From: Tyto alba
Lineage: Eukaryota; Chordata; Aves; Strigiformes; Tytonidae
Assembly: GCF_018691265.1 (NCBI RefSeq)
Contig: NW_024881272.1
Location: 18,837,323 to 18,901,322, forward strand
Direction of reading: 5' to 3'
DNA length: 64,000 bases
Part shown: piece by piece, positions 25,901 to 39,849 of the stretch
How the letters are laid out: each line of letters starts with the position of its first letter
How positions within the stretch are numbered: position 1 is the stretch's first letter
The notes under the pieces: generated by a model
The model's input: only the letters and a program-made list of their open reading frames with translations
What the model was told of the DNA's origin: nothing
The model's database searches: none
Translations under genes and position numbers: made by a program

Positions 25901-28900
25901 AAAAGGTAAATAACTTTGATTTTAACTGTACTTAAGATTAGCAAGGAACTTAAAGGCCAAAGAAAATGGCCCATGGCACTAAACAATTTTTGTAACTTCT
26001 TGTTGTGCACGATGCCTTTAAGCAAGGGGTGTACTCTGTCACTGAACCTGAAACCCTACCCAATGTTTCTGTCTGGTCTAACTTCCCATGGCTAGTGTAT
26101 CACAAGACAGGAGGGAGATCTTATCAAAACAGGAGAGATTAGGAACAGCAAGCAAACCTGCTCAGCAAAGATACTAATCTGGACAGACACCCTCTCCTCA
26201 CAAAAGCAGACCTTACAGATATGGGTTAAAATGGGTGAGCTATTTCAAAAAGATGAAGAAACATTTGGCTTCTGTAGACTGAAAGGTGATTCCACACTGT
26301 AACTGCTCATCGGGCAGGGGCATGCACAAACCCTTCAATACAGCTGTCCAAGCAGTAGCCCAGGAAGAGCAGCTTTCACAATTTAGCAGCTGGATGTGGA
26401 GATAATCATGTGGACATGGGCATTGACCTCTCTGCTAGAACAGATAATAGAATAAAAAAAGAGGAAGATGCCAAGGAGATACTTGATCTCTTTGGGTAAT
26501 TGTGACTTGCAGTTTGTTATCACACTCAAGTGGAACATCAACGGGTTTTGGGTTTTTTGGTGAATTTTTAGGGAAAATCGATAACATCAGCAGTCAGCTA
26601 TCTCCTACTGCCACTGTCTTGGTTCCTAACACAACTAACAATTCAGACCTGATGGGCTCCTTATAACCATTTTGGGTCAAGGTCTGGGGTAACAGAAAAT
26701 GATTGCAAAAGAAGGCAACTGAGAGGAGGCTGTCCTAGGCCACAGCACTAACCTTTTGTACAACTGAAAACCCACACTACAGATAACAGTGTTGCTCTGT
26801 GTATTCCCTCCACTGCTGAGGACTGTGACTACCCTGGCCAGGTGGCCTGTTCCCTGGATGCAGGAATCTGCTCACATCAGCCCTTGCTTTCTCTCCAGCA
26901 TCAGGGAGAGGTTCCTCTGCCTTTGAAAGACTGAAGTGAATACCTCATTAGGCCTTGATTATCCTCAAGCAATTGCTTAGATTTCTGCCCTATTACCGAT
27001 CTGCCTTTTTTAGCAGAGGTCGTGGAATGGGCAGTGGCTGTCTTGTCTTCGTTATAATGCATCATTTGAAACTTTTCAATTAAGCTTCAGATCAGGCCAC
27101 AGTACTGAGACCGCTTTAACGAGGGTGAGTAATGACCTTGTGCTGCACGGGATTTCTGGCACACCATCAGTTTTAATTCTTCTTGATCTTACTGTAACCC
27201 TTTGATACTTTGGATCAAGGGTTCTCTTGAAATGCTTTAAGCATATCGTAGGACTTTCAGGACTGTTCTGACATGGTTTCTATCTTACTTGTCTCAACGT
27301 AGCCAGACTGTCACCTGTAAGTTTTCCATATAAATTCAAATTGCCAAAGATTAAAAGGGAGCTGAAAATCTGGCCTGTGCACAGAACTGGGGAAATCTGG
27401 TGTGGGTCCCCAGAGCAAACAAACCTAAGGAGGATTCTGCTACGAGAGCGAGGTAACCCCTTTGATGTGCCATGCCCAAGTACAGCAATGCTATGATTAG
27501 AACAGAAAGCTACATTATGCTGGAGTAGTGAATTTACTAAGAACTACTGAGGGAGAGACTTCCAGAAATTTAGACTTCACAGTTAACACCCATCTTTACA
27601 TTATATATAGGTCAAACTAAAACTCTGTGGTTTAAAACACAGTGTAGACCCTCATCCAGTTAAGCCAGTGATAGAAATCACATTGACATCAGCAGGATAA
27701 AGATCTCACCTTTAAATTAAGGGATATTTTGGCCTTGATCTAAACTCAAGCCTCGTAGCTGGAACCAATTTTTAAATAGGCTGTATGTGGATGAAATAGA
27801 TTAACCTTGGTATTTTCAAGGTGCTTTCACAGGTCTTGGAGTCTCCTAAACCTGCATTTCCTTCTCTGGTGAGAAGGAACAGCATCTAACTATAGAATTA
27901 ATTTAAGTAAGAGTTTCCCAGAAGCCCTTTTACTTCTCCAAGGTTTGTGGGCTCCCAATGGCTGACAGAAGACTTTCATGAGTGTGAGTCAATGAAACAG
28001 ATAAAGATTTTGTCATAAAAACTCATATAATGCTTCCAAAGATTTTAGGTATGAATGCTTCACAATGTCTGGATGCACAAATCCTCAAAACACAGAGTCC
28101 TTTTCAACCAGGGTAATCAGTTCCTACTAACACTGCTACTCTTACTAGTACACTGAGGGGCCAGACTCAGCATCCACAAGGGAAATGAGCAGTTACAAGC
28201 CCTCACCACAAACCATGGGCAGTACCAGCAACTTAGCTATTGAGGAGACAGGCAGTGAGAATGGGACTGCAGCCTGTGCCTCACCTGCAGCCAGGTGGGA
28301 GACCTCGCTGTTTCGCCCATGGCTCTAGTCTGTCCAGTTGAGGTACCCAGCATAGAAACTATGCTTGCTAAGCTTGCCAGAGGGGTGTGAACTTTTAGGT
28401 AGCTGTTCTCATCTGAAATCTCACCTCCAGGCATCCTAAAAGCTCCTCTCCTTGTTCACAGGGCACATCCTGGGCTGTTACCCCCAGTCTCAGAGACTGC
28501 CTACTAACAGAGCAAAGCAATGAGGTCTTTACCTGTTCCCCTCCTGCTATAGTTTAGATATTGTCACCCTTAAAAGCAATGGACAGAGCTGCTTAAAAAT
28601 AATAACTTCCTGTACCTTGTGGATTTTTTTATTCTTGGAGCTCTTCTTACATGCAGCATGAGGGGGGTTTAATTGGAAGGGTAGCAGAGAAATCCACATG
28701 TTTTATAGCAGTTGGATGGCACTACCAGGGAACTGAAAAAACTTTCAAACTTGCTATCAGTCACTTGATTTATGCAGGAGGAGATCTTTATTGATATGCC
28801 TCTAGTCACCAACTGAAATAGTTTGTTATACCCTTTGTAAGGAGGCCTTTTTCACTGCACTTTGCCTGGTGGTTTCTGCAGACCTGGTAACAGTGAACAA

Positions 28901-31900
28901 AACCCATTTCCCAAACCAAGCTTATTGGATAGAATATACTTTTTTTTTTTTTTTTTCCCTGGGATGTAGCAGTCAGAAGACACTCTCATCTGACACTTTC
29001 TTGGCTTCAAGAAGAGCAGATCAGCGGTACCATTAGTGTCCTACAATAGCAGGCACAGAAAAGAGGTGAGGGAACTCAATGGATTTCACTCTAGACAAAA
29101 TTATCAGCGCTTTATCAGGATTGACTTCTTTGTTAACCCAACACTGCCACACCTATTAGCACGAAAGAAGGCAGGGGTCATTTAGCACAACCCTATTTAC
29201 TGTGCACTAGAAACACACCTTCCAGCTCCTCTGAATCTTAACAAAGCTGCAAAGAGCAAATCGTAGCAGTGTACTATATCCTCATCGAAGGTCCTCTAGG
29301 CAGCAATTATAAAAAATGGTTTTGTTATCACCACATTTCAAAGTCAGAGTATGGCCATGCTGATGTGTGGCTCTAAACCCAGCAGAGCTTGATCTATTAA
29401 ACACATAAAGGCATCTGTGTGTCAAAGGAGTCTGGCCTAATCATGGGACAGAAACCACAAACTCCCAAATTTGAAACCCAGGTTTCTTCAGCTATTTGAC
29501 CAACGCTTCAGAGCACATACACACATTTTAAATTTCACACTCTAATAGGAATACATAGCAATGCTCCTTTCAGAGGTGTTGCATTGATTAATAAGCTTTC
29601 CATCAAGGATGGAAATTGCTACATAAGTGTTAAGTGCTGTTAACTAACAAAAGACAATTCCATACGTTCTGGTGGAATCCAGAGAACTTCAGCACAATTT
29701 ATTAGTTTCATTTGCATATACACTCTGTCTGACAACAGTGATGAAGCTGGTGAAAGTTATTTCAAATGTTTGTTATGATCCATGACTGCAGAAAAAATTA
29801 GAGTGAAAATTCTGGCTCACAAGGCAGAATTGTGCCTGCTGAAAAATCTTTAATTTCTGAAATGTATAGAGAGCACAAACAAATATTTCTCTCATCAAAT
29901 TTGCACACGCCTCAGTGATATTTAGCTTAATAACTGTGCAAAGGAGGAACAGTATTGATGAAGGTAAAGTACAGAACAACATTCTGCAGGAAAACTGCTA
30001 ATGCTTTCCATTTCAGCCACATGTCCTCATTAAGGGCTCAGGCTTCTTGGCAAACCAGAGAACATCTGTTTTAGGCACTTATAGCTCAGTTTTTCTGTGA
30101 TTCACCTTCGATGCCACCTCACTAATGTGAAACACTATGGACCACCTAAGACTTTCCTGGCACAGGTCTACAGGCACTGATTTTGGATTCTCAGAAGTCA
30201 AACTATGGTTTTCCTCAAATAAAACAATTTGATGAATCTCTATTTCTAGATAGTATCATCCTTTCTGTGAAGACTTCCTGCGGCAGACTTGCCTAGAAAC
30301 TAGGTCCTTAAACTCCCATTTCTATGCCTTTGTCATATAACCATGGTTTCTGTTGATCAGCTTTGTAAACAACAACAACAAAAAACAACTAACCAAAAAA
30401 AAAAAAAGCAGTTGAGCAAGACTGGAGGCTTCTGCCTCCAGAACTTTCAGAGAAGAGGCCTGTTGAGTTTGAGTGCTAGCAGATGGAGGCTGCAAGAGTC
30501 TCAAGAACATAGGATACTTCTCTGACACTGGCCTACTCAGTGATGAAGCAAAGAATTTTAGCCCTAGATCTTTCCCTTTTCATTTTTCTGGGTCAAGACT
30601 ATCTCTTGGTTTATGCTGGTGCTGCATCCCTCCAGCACAACGGGGTTCAGATGGCTCCATGCGCTGCTGGAGTATGGCTTTGTCTCTTTTGTTCTAACCA
30701 ACCATTTGGAGATGGAGAGATTTAGATCTCTTTCCATTACATTGTGATGGAAAGAAAAAAGAAAAAAAAAAAAACAAACAATAGGCATAATTTCCTGACA
30801 TACTTTTACATACCCGTTTTGCCAAGGGATGTGCTGTGCATCTACTGTGAATTGCTGAAAATGTAAGGTAGATGTGAAACACAATGTTCTTGTGTTCACC
30901 AAGAACCACTAGCCTTTTGCCTTTAACAGAAGATCTGTAGCCTAAACAGGCAGCTTTAAGAGCTCTCCTGACTCAGTTGCAATCAAGATACCATCTACTT
31001 AAATAAGCATTTGTACTCCCAGTGATTTTAGGAGATGAATTACTGTTCCTATTACCATAGTAAATACCCCTGAGGCAACGCACAGGCCAACAGAATATTG
31101 CTTTCTGCTGGTACAGTACCCATTTCCAGGAGAACTCTAGGAGTATTTCTAACCATATGGTAATAATAAAAGATTTTCTTAGTCTATATTTGCCAGAAAG
31201 TCCCATTTGCAGAAGTGGCTTTTAAATCTTTGACACTGTTCACGGGAAACAGCTTGTGAGCTATGAAAATATTCCTACCAGCTCCTGTATATCAGCTTTA
31301 CCAGTGGGGTAAAGAGGCTTGCAGGTGGCATAGCTCAGTACCAAGCAAAGAAGGTTTTCAGCTGGTACGATGACCGGCAGAGTAACATTATCTGGATAGG
31401 CAAAAGTGGTTCTTGCCTGCCAGCAGCGGTGCAGCCTGCGGAGCCCTTTGAGGACAGTCCCCTTTCCCTTTCCCTGCATCGCTCTGCATCTCAGTGGGCA
31501 GCAGGAGCTGGAGAGGGGCAGGGAGTGATGGTGTGTGGGAGGCCTCCAGCTCAAGCACACGCCATTTATTTATCACTGAACCATCATCTGGTCAACAGGA
31601 AAAGTTGATAAAACTGTTGCCTCTGGGGCTCTGTTCTCCTTGGGAATAATGAAAAGGTGAAGCTGGTTAAGGTCAGTGCACAGGAGGCCCTATTAAAGGT
31701 AGGAGCAGGTTGGTCATGAATTACTGAGCATCATCTGGTATCACAGATAAGCCGAATGGGTAAGAGACTAGGCAGGGTCTACAATAAGGGCTGGATTTAA
31801 TTAACAATTGCACAGAGGGAGCAGACCATAGCATTTTGGCACAAGGACATCCTACATCTGACAGTTACTTAAAGAGACAGGGAGCACCCTATTATAAAAA

Positions 31901-33060
31901 AAATATTACTCCTCAATGTATTTTAAAAATTACACAAGAAACAATAACGTATTGTATTACCCATTCTCTCCAGAGCTGCCTGGTTACACCGGCACTGAGC
32001 AACACAGGCTCTCTGCAGATATTCTGCACTGGGGCCTATTTAAAAACATCGGTCCAAACTTGCTTCCAAAAGTACAACTCTGCTGAAGTGAGGCGGTTGT
32101 GCAGATGTAACTAAAGGCAGATGTTGATCCATATTAACTAAACTATTAAATACATCAATCTTACTCAACCATCTGACATCTTGTCCCTTTTCCCAATATT
32201 TTGTTTCCCAAAAGTTTATTCAAATTAAGCCAGCTGACAATTTGCAAGCTTCCGGGTAACCCCTTTTTTTGTAATTTCTTGCTTGGGTTTGGGTTTTTCT
32301 TCTCTCTCTCTCTTTTAAAAATTATTATTTAATGTTAAGGGAATCTTTTAATTATTTTGAAAGTTAAAGATGATCATCTTTGCACAGTTCTAGCTCTTCC
32401 TCTCTTCAGTCAGTAAAAACACCACCATCACCAAACATCCAAGAAAAGAAGTCGAAACAAACCAGGGTTCAATTCTTATTTCTTTTCACATATGTGTTAG
32501 CAAAACAATTAATTCACCAGCTCCTTACCTCATGGGTCTGCATTCAAAGAGCAGACAAGTGACTTTGATGATCCCAGCCTCAGTCCCAGCAAATGTTTAA
32601 CCACATCCCGCAGATCAGTGCGGCTTCAGTGGATGGACTCTGCTCCTGAGGAGCCACACATTGCTAAAATGGGCATATATGGAAAATAGAAAAGTACATC
32701 CCTGAACACACCTGCCTGAGTAAATAATGAATAAAGCACTCCCCAGTCATTGGAAACAATCAATGAGGAGGGAAAATTATTTACTAATCAATCTATAGGA
32801 AAAAGGTTTCACAGAGTTGCCTACCAGTAATTAATCTGATTTTCTATGTTATTACACTAGCTCTGAGACCATACAATGCAACTTACTCTGGGCCTTTTCA
32901 CTAATGACAAACAAGACCCACCAGTGTATCTTTGTCCTTTTCTAAACACATCCGTTTACTAAAGCCCATCCTGTAGAAGTAGATTCCTTTTTCTGAATCA
33001 TATATAAAATCAGTGCTGTAAATTGTACTCAAAAAAAAAAAAAAAAACGGCCATAGAAAA
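19946..33060. other. Noncoding stretch, no gene seen
   Basis: Thirteen kilobases of unique, mostly AT-rich DNA without a convincing exon. Local features are a GC-richer patch at about 23240-23460, a possible hAT terminus near 24805-24840, a weak MIR-like ATTTTACAG part near 23615-23680, a GC-rich patch at about 25230-25440, homopolymers T17 (28940-28956) and A13 (30395-30407), and a GC-richer patch at about 31420-31560. The many open frames of 60-110 codons lack protein-like composition or good splice sites. Confidence 0.55.
33031..33047. repeat. Homopolymer A17
   Basis: A pure run of 17 A after a TGTACTC stretch. No retroposed body was recognised upstream. Confidence 0.9.
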
Positions 33061-33099
33061 GGTGTGACCTGAATGCATAAGAATTTATTGAATGAATAG

Positions 33100-33790
33100 A
33101 GCCCTTAATATTTAGTTTTGCCTAATGAAGTAAGGCATGAATGTAAAAGGATTACTATTCCCGTAATGTTCAATTCAGACACACAAAGTGTAATTCATGG
33201 AACCTGGCTTTAATTTTTTCATATAAATAATTAATGCTGCATTTAAAGCATGTTAAAATGTTTTATTTCTTAATCAGCTAATTTGACTGAGAAACAAAGA
33301 TGCCTTTATTTTCATTTTCCTTGAGTAGAGTTACTGTAGTAAAAGCTCCCCTCTAGCTTTGGCCTTCACTCTCAAGTTTGCTGCTGCCAATTAGTTTTCT
33401 AAAGTCACTATTTTACAAAATGTTTCTCACTTTTTAAAAAATGTAATTGAATGTCTGTACATCACAGAGTTTCTTGTGTTCAGACACGGGGTGTTAAACA
33501 TTCTTTGGGTTGACTTGGGTCAGCTTTAAAAAATCTCAGACACTGAAACTTGAGAAGCAGTCGTGTGCTATAGTGTTTTCTCCACATCCTGTTAAGTATT
33601 AAGTGGTTATTTAAAATAGAGTTGTTATACTCAGCAACTGACTTAAAGTGCTCGATATAGTTTACAAGACGATTAATTAAATGAGAGCATTGCATGTGAT
33701 GCACATGTATTTCCATAATCATTCACATTGGCCTATAGTTGCCCTTTAATTTTCATACTAATTAAAGTAACACATTGAACTGCAAATTGT
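33100..33790. other. AT-rich conserved-looking block
   Basis: The block is dense in TAAT/ATTA and TTTATT motifs (AAATAATTAATGC, TTAATCAGCTAATTTGAC, CGATTAATTAAATG, ACTAATTAAAG). It has no repeat signature and only a few retained CpGs (CTCGATATAG, GACGATTAAT). An 80-codon minus-strand frame at 33480-33722 is probably incidental. This resembles distal regulatory DNA, but conservation was not tested. Confidence 0.22.
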
Positions 33791-36700
33791 AAATGGCTGC
33801 ACTTCTCAGTAGATGTTAACACTGATGTAAGCTGAATGGCGAATAAAAAACCCCAAGAATTAAGCAGAGTGTTTTTTGACTCTGATCCATTCAAGTTTCC
33901 CTACTCATTCCATTACTGGACCATGTCCATATTTTAACAAGGCTGCATTTTCTTCTGTGTTTTCAGCCCCATATTTTTCTGAGGTACAATGTGCTTATTT
34001 TTTTGTATTGTGCTGTCTGGTTAGTTGGTTTCCATCTGATACAATAAAGCAGTTATACAAGGTTCGCAGTTACAGATTAGATTTTTTTAAGTGGTGGTGG
34101 GACTGAGGTTTGTAATCTGATGGGCAAAGAAAGAAAACCAAAATGTGCAGCTATTTCACCAGTAGTTTTACCTCTTAATTACATCTGACCCATTATCCTC
34201 CTTGATTCTTGCTCAAATCTTGACACGGCTGACTTGGAACCTGAAATGCAAACCGGAGGGCTGTACTTTCAGGTCGCATCAAGGAAGGGGGAAGTTACTC
34301 CCTAGAACATTTACTGGGACTTGGAAAAGAGAAGCAGCAGATAGGAACAATTATCCTGTGGCTCACGCAGCTGCTGGCATTTCAACTTGGCACACATTCT
34401 GATGGGGACCACTGCATCTACCTCAAGCAGTCTCTAGCATGTAATGGACATATGGTAATTGCTATTGAATGAGAAGTAACCTTGGACTATAGGCATATGA
34501 AAGACACCTTTAAAAAAAAAATCCTTGACAAAAAATCCCTCTGTCAGGGCCAACAGCTCAAAAATTAACAACTAATCACTCCTTTCAATGTGTCCTCCAT
34601 CTAATTGCTTCCATGATGAGGTGTTTTTTTTTTTTTTTCTTTTAGAAATGAGCATTATAAAAGATTTCTTTTTAATTTAAAATGAAAAATTCCTCCACTC
34701 CCAGGTGACCTATCCAAGAGAAATAATAATAAGCACTCAATTGCTCAGAGAGCATCAGCTCTCACACATATTACAAGGCTGAGTGTTCATGCTCTCTTAC
34801 ACCCCCCCACCCTGCTCCTTTCCCGCAGTGTGTCCTATCTCCAGATCCTAACTTGGCTCGGACCAGGATGTTATTTGTTAAAATTAACTTTCAGATCAGG
34901 CTGGAATCAGTATACTTGGCAAGGAGGAGAGGAACCAAGACTGCAAGGGAGGGAATAGCTTTGGGAGGCAGAGAGGGAAGCTGCAGCCTGGAGTGGGGGT
35001 TTTCGGGGAGGGGAGTGGGCCACAGCAGGACACAGCACCAGTGCCAGGTTTGCTCCCAGGTTTGTTGCAGCTGTCTTGAGCACCATCCTGTCCCCAAGTC
35101 CCTTCTTGTGGGCCAGGCAAAGGCTTCCCCTACAACTGCCCCCAGCCCCTTGGGCTGCAGCCATGCAGGGTTGAGCCCCTGCTCCTGTCTTGGTAGGGGC
35201 ACCCCAACGTGACCGTTCCTGTGCTTTATTCTAGCAAAAGTCTTCTGAAGTTCAGTCATGGCAATGCTGAATAGCCATGGATTGCAAAATGAATGGAGTC
35301 ACACTGAGGGAAGACTGATAGACTATGGTAATAATGCAAGACCTTTTTTTCCCCCTCATAAACCAAATTTCCCATACATTTCTGGAAGATTAATTTAGAT
35401 TTAGGGAGATTTTGAGTGAGGTATTGGAAAAAAGACTCTAAACGCAAGGCTGGTTTCTACTTGACCTTAACTACTACATCAGCTACCACTGCTCCAGTAC
35501 ATTTATATACGGAAATGTACGTACACTTCAGCTTAATTACCTAAGAACTCTGCAAAAGAAAGCCTTTAAAATGTTTTAATTGCAAATTTAGTCTTTCCAA
35601 GAGCTACACAACAGCAGTATCATCCATTGACTAATTACCCATGTATGTGAGCAAAAAACTAAAATAAATCTCAGCTACATGGATACAGTCCTGCTTGCTT
35701 TAAGTAGATGATGCATGTAAACACGTGCACATACAGAATTAAGTAGTAATTAGAGTCTGTTGGATTTTGGTTTTCCTTTGAAACTGGTTGCTCTAAGTGC
35801 AACGTTAGATTTATTTTCAAGTTTACCCTCAAACTCTGATGTAAGAAAGAAGGTGTTATAAAGGAACAAAATAAATCCTAAAAGAAAAGGCTCTTGAAGC
35901 TTTCTGACCCCCGTGACACAAAACAACTTGATGCCTGATATGTTTCTGAGTGGGAGGTCCAGCTGACTCTTCCACTTGGACCCAAATCTCCTCTCCCCCT
36001 CTCTTGCCCCCCTAACTTTCCTTTGCACTCACCTAGTAAATATAGCATAGACTTTCTCTTCCTCTGCTGCAGCCTGCAGAGATTGCCTCAGATGGGATAT
36101 GGCTGGTGAGGCACAGTTGAGCGATTTCTGTTGCTGGCAGGGCAGTTTGCTTTGCAGAGCACCAGCCTGGTACTGCAACCCCAGCAGGACCACAGAGCAA
36201 CTCAGGATAAAAGCAGGGCTAAGCAGGGCTGCTTCAGATCAGGAGGGTGCTGGGCATCCAGGAAGGGTGCTTACACAAAAGCCAAGGGCCTGGGAAGTCC
36301 TTCATCTTTCCAAAACCAAACCATTTTTACACAGACTCATGACAGCTGGTTATGATGAGCAAATTAAAACTAATTTCAAGTTACTCTTGGGCACAATTTT
36401 CAGGCTTTCATTCAGGAAACTCTCTAAACAAGCACTTAACTTTAAGCAGGTGCCTAAATCCCATTGAATACAGTAGGATTTATACACCTGTTTTAGTGCT
36501 TTCATGGGCAGGGATAGCCCTCAGCAAGTGGTATGTCACACCCCAGGAGTCCCAAAGTCCGGGTGGCTTATTCTCATCCAGGTTTAATTGACAGTGCCCA
36601 GCCAGCACTGGGATCACACCACCACTAACCAGGTTTTTATTTTAGTGCACATCCTGCCGTACTGCAAACCTGCCACAGCCCTGCAGGCAGCTCTCCTGCT

Positions 36701-39190
36701 AACGAGCCACAGCACGAAAATCTGAGCATGAGAGCCATCTAAGAAGGTTCACAGTCACAAACTGCCACTGTGGATAGCAATGCTGTTTTTTCAAGCCACA
36801 GATAGCACATTAGAGCTCTTCCTTGAAGTTGCAGCTGGGACTTTTTTCCCTTTTTTATTCTTCTGAAGACTGTAATCGTGTTCCTGGCACAGCCAGGGTA
36901 GCACCAGGATCCCCAACACCAGAAGTCCTCTCCTACCACAGAAGCAGAGCATGGAGAGGGTGCACATTCATGGTAATCTCCCTTTTACAAGATACAGATG
37001 AGCCTGGTCAGCAGCAAAATTAGCATGCTGACAAAAGCTCCTCTCACCCTAGTGTAGAGAATTGCAGAGCTGGTGGGAGGAAAAGGGAAAGGAAAAGGGG
37101 AGGTTGGCATTATGACAAGTAGCATGAAATATTTTTTGAGCATTAACACTGACCTAGGCAAGACAGAAAGTTTCAAAGTAGCAAGTATTTTCAATGAAAA
37201 ACCCTCCATGTTTCATAAACTTCCAGTCATTCTTGTTACTTAATTGGAAAGCAAAATCAGACTTTTCATTTCTCTTCCTCTCTCTCTCTGTTGGCAAGAA
37301 GAGGATGGGAAAGGAAACAGAGAAAGAAAGGGTCACCACTAAGCTTTTTAAGGTCTTTCCTTTTGATACTGTGACTTGCTTTGGTTATTTTTTCATTCCT
37401 TATTTTCACTAAAATAAAAGGTCTCCAGTAAAGCATTTGTTTTGGTTAAAACCAAAATTAAATCTGATCTATCACTGAGGGAAAAAAACAACTGGTTCTA
37501 ACGAAGACAACCTCTGTATCAGTGTGCTTACATATTAAAGAGGGCATGTGCAAGTCAAAAATGCACTGACAAACCAGCATAGGTCAGATCCATGACAAAA
37601 AAAAAAAAAAGGATTTTTAACAATCTTTCAGCCCTCTCTTTATTAGACCTTAATTAAATCAATGGGTCAAAGTAACAGAGGGAAAACATGGTTCAGCTAG
37701 GGGACACTAATCAACCCCTTTCAGTGGACTGAAAGCTATCTCTTAAGCAAGAACTAAGCTTTAAACCAGCATCTGCCACATGTAACACATAAACACAAAC
37801 ATTACTTCTTAAGAAAAAAGTACTTGTAGGACTACATTTTCTTGAAAATAGAAAACTATTTATAAAAGAAAATATTGCTAATAATCACAAGCTTAGTCAG
37901 TGAGCATGCTTGAATGAGGAAAACCAGGCAAATCGTTTGGGTTTTGCTTGAACACCATCCTTACGTGTTGCAAATTTTAGAGAGCGCGGTGCTGAACTGA
38001 ACACCAGCTCTTGGATTGGTTGGTGGTGTTGGATTCAGGTGATGACACAGCTGTGTTGACCATTAGACCTGTGAGTAGTAATTGAACCATTTAAATAGAT
38101 TAATTGAAAGTCTGGATTTGCCTTTTTTGTTCCCACAGACTTTGGCTAGAAAGCTGAACACTCCCTAAGATCCCACCCTTATGCATGACAGAAGGGACAA
38201 ATGCAGTTACATCAATGCAACCTCAGTATCATCAGGAAAGCTGAAAGGCTTCTTCCCTGTGACAGACAGTGGCACTTGAGCCACAGTGGCCAACACGACT
38301 GACAGAGTGAGTGCTGGCAATACTTAGCAACAGAGTCTGGCCACCAAACTAGCATGTAACCACCCTGCAAGAGCTGTATTGCAAACATGGACAATGCAGA
38401 GAACATGTTGAAATAAAAGATTCTTACCCTAAATGCAGACCCAGGATCAAGGAAGCTCCTGTTATGGCCCTATAAAAAAAAGTGACAGATTTATTGCCTT
38501 CTTGACATATGCAGCATTAGGAGACGATTTTACATCCTAAAGATTAAATAGATTTTAACTAAAGTATAGCAATCACCAATGAACAAAGTCTGATTCCCAC
38601 TATTTATCTATTAAATAACATATAATACCTCAAATTAGCTTACAGTTGCAAACCTGCTGGTTCAGGTACTGTTGGTCATGGCTGGTCCTATAACACTACT
38701 CAGGGAACTACTCTCTTACCCGAAGAGCATTTGGAGCCACATTACATGTGCCATTTAGCCAAGGACAGCAGTGGTCTCCCTAAACCCTCAAACAGCTCTG
38801 TGTAGTTTTCATGACAGGATGCATGCAGGAAATATCATCAAGTTGCCATACAGTATCTTGCCTTATTATAATAATAATTGTCTCTACTGCTTAAACCACT
38901 GTTGCACAAGAAAGTTAATATTTCCAAGGCACTGGGTCCTGGAAAACATGCTCTCAACAGGAAACCCAAACACAGTGCTAGAGAGTTATCTTAAGTAGAT
39001 TTAAATAATTAAATCCAAAATTCTCAAACCACTTGCTGTTTCAAATTTATTTCTTTAATAACAAGCTTGTTTCAGCAACACACTGGATTAGGGTTTCGTT
39101 TATTCAAAATTTAAGGTCTGTCCCACTCTGAGTGTTATTTTAAGTATTTAGGGGAATTTTTGTGCTTCTGAAAATGAAGAGATTGTTGCA
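33791..39190. other. Noncoding stretch, no gene seen
   Basis: Mostly AT-rich unique sequence. The GC-rich patch at 34880-35210 gives overlapping open frames in several registers of both strands; this is a composition effect, not a gene. There is a T15 tract at 34624-34638, and GC-richer patches at about 36100-36300 and 36600-36960. Confidence 0.55.
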
Positions 39191-39221
39191 TTATAAATTC
39201 ATTTCCTCTGTTATTGCACAG

Positions 39222-39409
39222 GCCATGCACAGTGCAGCTGTGAAAGCGCCGTAAGAGCCCCAGCAGTGTCCTCAAGCTCAACCTAGATGGGTGAGCCTTT
39301 GTTTTTGCACAAAGAGGAGCTGGCCCCTTCCTACGTCTTCAGCTACAAGTACTTCCTAAACAGCGACGCTGACACCGCTCGGTCGCACAGGAGGAAGAGG
39401 GGGGTTTAG
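39222..39409 (+). other. Candidate noncoding exon with 40-codon small ORF
   Basis: A good acceptor (ATTTCCTCTGTTATTGCACAG) ends at 39221. A strong donor (GATGG/GTGAGC) lies at 39291, so a 69-base exon is possible; all three of its frames have stops. If the donor is read through, an ATG at 39287 opens a 40-codon frame ending TAG at 39407-39409. Its core reads EELAPSYVFSYKYFLNSDAD and it ends in a basic RSHRRKRG stretch. Over about 30 codons of the core, roughly 26 end in G or C, while positions 1 and 2 are near 47% GC. That is a coding-like pattern. The protein is not recognised, and a decayed coding exon or pseudogene is an equally good reading. Confidence 0.25.
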
Positions 39410-39605
39410 TGGCAGTGATGACTGCCCGCCGGGGAGGTGGCCCAGGCGTGAGCAGCCGTTTTCGGGCAGGACCCGCAGGAGGGCTGCGGCCAGTGCCCGC
39501 AGCGCCGCACCGCGTGGCACGAGCAGCTCCTCCAGCGGGTGCTGCCGCCTAAGGAAGGGCTCCGTGGCGCTTGGCATCCACGCCAGCACTTTCACAAACA
39601 AGCGA
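39360..39605. promoter_or_regulatory. Small CpG-rich patch
   Basis: About 25 CpG in 240 bases with GC near two thirds, inside AT-rich flanks. It has no TATA box and no clear initiator. Long open frames on both strands follow from the composition. It may be a small CpG island for a noncoding transcript, or an exon remnant. Confidence 0.35.
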
Positions 39606-39849
39606 GTTCCTTATATGTTCTTCATCGCCTCCAGGCATTCATATTCTTTTTAAGTACAGGAACATTAATTAGATTTTGACCACAGACCCCGGATTTGACT
39701 TACCCTGACAGGGTTTCCATTAGTGTAATCTGTAGGGGAATTCACTGTTTTAACATCTGTGCGCCTAAGGCCTATCTCACATTTACTGCGGTAGTCTGAA
39801 AAGCCTCCCTTGTACGGCTGTGTGTTTCTTCATGCTCCCAATTTCACAG

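Noticed and set aside
34853..35259. Overlapping open frames in several registers of both strands
   Set aside because: A GC-rich patch depleted of stop codons; frames open in several registers at once are not evidence for a gene.
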